Positions 42,393 through 43,990 of a DNA stretch of 43,990 bases are shown here, piece by piece. The stretch lies in contig JAWKPW010000045.1 of assembly GCA_041390465.1 (NCBI GenBank), forward strand, positions 1 through 43,990, read 5' to 3'. Source of the stretch: JAABRU01 sp041390465 (GTDB lineage: Bacteria; Desulfobacterota; Desulfobacteria; Desulfobacterales; Desulfococcaceae). Both the position numbers and the translations under genes were made by a program. Numbering within the stretch: the stretch's first letter is position 1; every line of letters starts with the position of its first letter. Under the pieces are notes generated by a model that had not been told where the DNA came from, ran no database searches, and worked only from the letters and a program-made list of their open reading frames with translations.

Positions 42393-42423
42393 GATTTGAC
42401 AACTTTTGAAAAATTGTCAAATC
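42393..42423. repeat. Palindromic repeat family 1, copy 5
   Basis: The arms GATTTGACAACTTTT and AAAAATTGTCAAATC pair with one mismatch around a central G. It is nearly identical to the copies at 4104-4134 and 11596-11630. Confidence 0.85.
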
Positions 42424-42547
42424 TTCATTCCCCCAGCCTGATTTGAAATGTCAGCAGAACCTTGTTTCTTGAAAAAAACGGAATTTCCATGTACATAAGG
42501 ACAGAACAGGCATCATGCCTGTTCATAACCTGCCTGTCAGCAAGGCT

Positions 42548-42606
42548 GACAGTGGGCCAAATTGGCTGACAATGGCACCCCTTCCGGGATTCCGGTTTGT
42601 TTTTTT
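42548..42606. repeat. 59-bp direct repeat, copy 2
   Basis: Begins GACAGTGGGCCAAATTGGC and ends with CTTCCGGGATTCCGGTTTG and a T-run, in the same orientation as the copy at 42208-42267. An inverted GCCCACTGTC remnant is seen near 42682. Confidence 0.75.
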
Positions 42607-42811
42607 GCGATTTTTTCTGTAAAAATTTCAATCTGTTCATTTTTTCCCCACCCGGAATCAGCGGACAGAGCAACGGATTTGCCCACTGTCGAAAAACCAG
42701 ATTGGCAAAACAGTTTTTGTGCCGTCTTTTTGATTTCTGTGGCAAACTGGGCAGAGCAAACCTGACAGCAGTCTTGAAATTCTGATGCCGCAGACATGGA
42801 AAACATCTGAA

Positions 42812-43990
42812 ATGAAACCGATCCTCTTCTCAGAAACACAGATACACCGAATTCTCAATGATCTGCTGCGCGGGGAACTGCGCCGGATGCGGGGGGAACA
42901 ATCCCCACTGCCTGATTTTGAAAAGGATGCAGTTTTCACAGATGCGCCCTGGAATATGGATTCCATTGAACTTTTGGAAATGACCGCGGCAGTCAATGAA
43001 TTTTTTCATCTGCACAAAACCGGGCTGGAGGACAATCTGCTCCGTCACAAAAAACTGTCCCAATGGATGGAAATCATTTCCCTTTCCTGGCGGGAACATC
43101 CGGAGGAAATCACCTTCCGCACCTCCGGAAGCACAGGCAGCCCCAAATCATGCACGCACCCCATGGATGCCCTGATGCAGGAGGCAGAGGAACTTTCCCG
43201 CATGTTTGCAGGCAGAAAACGCATGATTTCCTTTGTTCCCGCTCATCATATTTACGGTTTTCTTTTCACGGTTCTGCTGCCTGTGCACATGGGAATTGAA
43301 ACAAAAGAAGGCAGAAACATGGGCATTGGAAGCCTGTCACGCACAATGGAACCCGGAGATTTGATAATTTCCTTTCCCCTGCACTGGTCTTATCTGGAAC
43401 GCTCCCTGCCGCGCTGGCCCGAAAATGTCCGGGGGGTCAGTTCCACCGGCCCGATTCGTCCGGATTTGATTCAGCATTTGCAGAAAAAGGGATTGGATCG
43501 CTTTACGGAAATTTACGGTTCCTCGGAACATGGCACCATGGGATTTTGTCACAATCCTGCCGGGCCTTTTCATCTTTTCTCCTTTCTGCGGCGTGCACAA
43601 TTTTCTGAAAATGGCGAATATGCCATTGTTCGCACCCTGCCCGACCGGAATTTGAAAAAATTTCTTGCCGAGGATGTGCTGACATGGGAAAAGGAAAGTG
43701 CGTTTCATGTGCTGCACCGCCGGGACGGAGCCGTGCAGGTGGGCGGAATCAACGTGTATCCGGATAAAGTGGCGCAAAAACTGCGGCAGCATCCGCTGGT
43801 GGCAGACTGTGCGGTGCGGCTGATGCAACACACGGACAATCCCCGGCTCAAAGCCTTTGTTGTTCCCGCGCGGGAAATGGAAACAGATTCTCTTCGCAGC
43901 CATCTCAGCCTGTGGATACAGCAGAATCTTTCCGCACCGGAAAGACCGGTCTGCCTCAGTTTTGGAAAAAAAATACCGAAAAATGAAATG
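42812..43990 (+). CDS. AMP-dependent (acyl-CoA synthetase-like) ligase, 3' end beyond the window
   Basis: An open frame of 393 codons that runs off the window. P-loop ITFRTSGSTGSPKS lies near residue 102, FVPAHHIYGFLFT near 145, EIYGSSEHGTMGF near 230 and the C-terminal hinge VGGINVYPDKVAQKL near 310. The last visible residues, FGKKIPKNEM, are just where the catalytic Lys segment of adenylating enzymes lies, so little is missing. The N-terminal 95 residues are short for an acyl-CoA synthetase. From memory it resembles the DVU_1553 family AMP-dependent CoA ligase of the Desulfovibrio Mop neighbourhood. An in-frame ATG at 42785 is an alternative start; neither has a good ribosome binding site. 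Substrate unknown. Confidence 0.88.
   Translation, partial: MKPILFSETQIHRILNDLLRGELRRMRGEQSPLPDFEKDAVFTDAPWNMDSIELLEMTAAVNEFFHLHKTGLEDNLLRHKKLSQWMEIISLSWREHPEEITFRTSGSTGSPKSCTHPMDALMQEAEELSRMFAGRKRMISFVPAHHIYGFLFTVLLPVHMGIETKEGRNMGIGSLSRTMEPGDLIISFPLHWSYLERSLPRWPENVRGVSSTGPIRPDLIQHLQKKGLDRFTEIYGSSEHGTMGFCHNPAGPFHLFSFLRRAQFSENGEYAIVRTLPDRNLKKFLAEDVLTWEKESAFHVLHRRDGAVQVGGINVYPDKVAQKLRQHPLVADCAVRLMQHTDNPRLKAFVVPAREMETDSLRSHLSLWIQQNLSAPERPVCLSFGKKIPKNEM

Larger units (their letters stand above)
42038..42811. other. Divergent intergenic region with direct and palindromic repeats
   Basis: 774 bases between the molybdopterin-binding protein gene and the ligase gene. It has no convincing gene; frames here are translations of the repeats. 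It holds a direct repeat of about 59 bp at 42208-42267 and 42548-42606 (about 85 percent alike), a family 1 palindrome at 42393-42423, and the hairpin CTGTCAGC/GCTGACAG at 42534-42552. Confidence 0.6.

Noticed and set aside
42425..42996. Minus-strand frames of about 100 codons upstream of the ligase
   Set aside because: They are translations of the direct repeat and of the antisense of the ligase N-terminus.

Overview
The window reads as a chromosomal segment of an anaerobic deltaproteobacterium (Desulfobacterota), most likely a sulfate reducer of the Desulfobacterales type. This is inferred from gene content: a Desulfovibrio-type Mop aldehyde oxidoreductase with accessory genes, the futalosine menaquinone enzyme MqnB, a Memo-family protein, linked hemA and ccsA-type cytochrome c assembly genes, and a dense population of palindromic repeats and decayed insertion sequences. 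No rRNA, tRNA, CRISPR array or prophage was seen.

Layout. 1-7.2 kb: cysK (-), a prepilin-headed membrane/zinc-ribbon chimera (+), a glutamate-synthase-like FMN protein behind a long leader with a terminator hairpin (+), and xth (-). 7.7-10.8 kb: gmhA, then a tight memo-tetR-mqnB operon (+). 10.9-17.5 kb, all minus strand: a SLOG-like protein, fabD, a PIN toxin/antitoxin pair, hicBA, hemA, ccsA and a secreted repeat protein. 17.7-19.0 kb: a graveyard of mobile DNA (IS end fragment, a 158-bp MITE-like element, an IS5-type remnant). 19.1-30.7 kb (+): a marR gene with a clear promoter and overlapping palindrome, followed by a dpp/opp-type peptide ABC transporter (five genes), a PRC-barrel-like protein, and a choline/betaine ABC transporter (choX, choW, choV) with a sulfotransferase-like gene inserted in it. 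30.7-32.6 kb: an IS630 remnant and a complete-ended 1.49-kb IS. 32.7-43.99 kb: a molybdenum hydroxylase island on the minus strand (radical SAM, C-GCAxxG-C-C protein, methyltransferase, small rubredoxin-like protein, GltD/HdrD-like flavo-iron-sulfur fusion, Mop, molybdopterin-binding protein) with a divergent AMP-dependent ligase running off the window end.

How it works together. The Mop island looks like one system: a molybdenum hydroxylase that oxidises an aldehyde or similar substrate, a GltD/HdrD-type redox partner, a molybdopterin-binding maturation protein, and a conserved accessory set (ligase, methyltransferase, radical SAM, small redox protein, C-GCAxxG-C-C protein) whose joint substrate is unknown. 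The MarR-headed run joins peptide uptake and choline or betaine uptake in one direction of transcription, with hairpin-forming repeats after both substrate-binding-protein genes.

Two features deserve most attention. First, several real genes carry single-base frameshifts (PIN, OppA-like, GltD/HdrD-like, Mop), and the radical SAM gene has many; either the sequence has indel errors or the Mop system is decaying. Second, at least three families of short palindromes recur between genes, and two palindromic elements sit in frame inside neighbouring coding sequences of the Mop island, reminiscent of Rickettsia palindromic elements.
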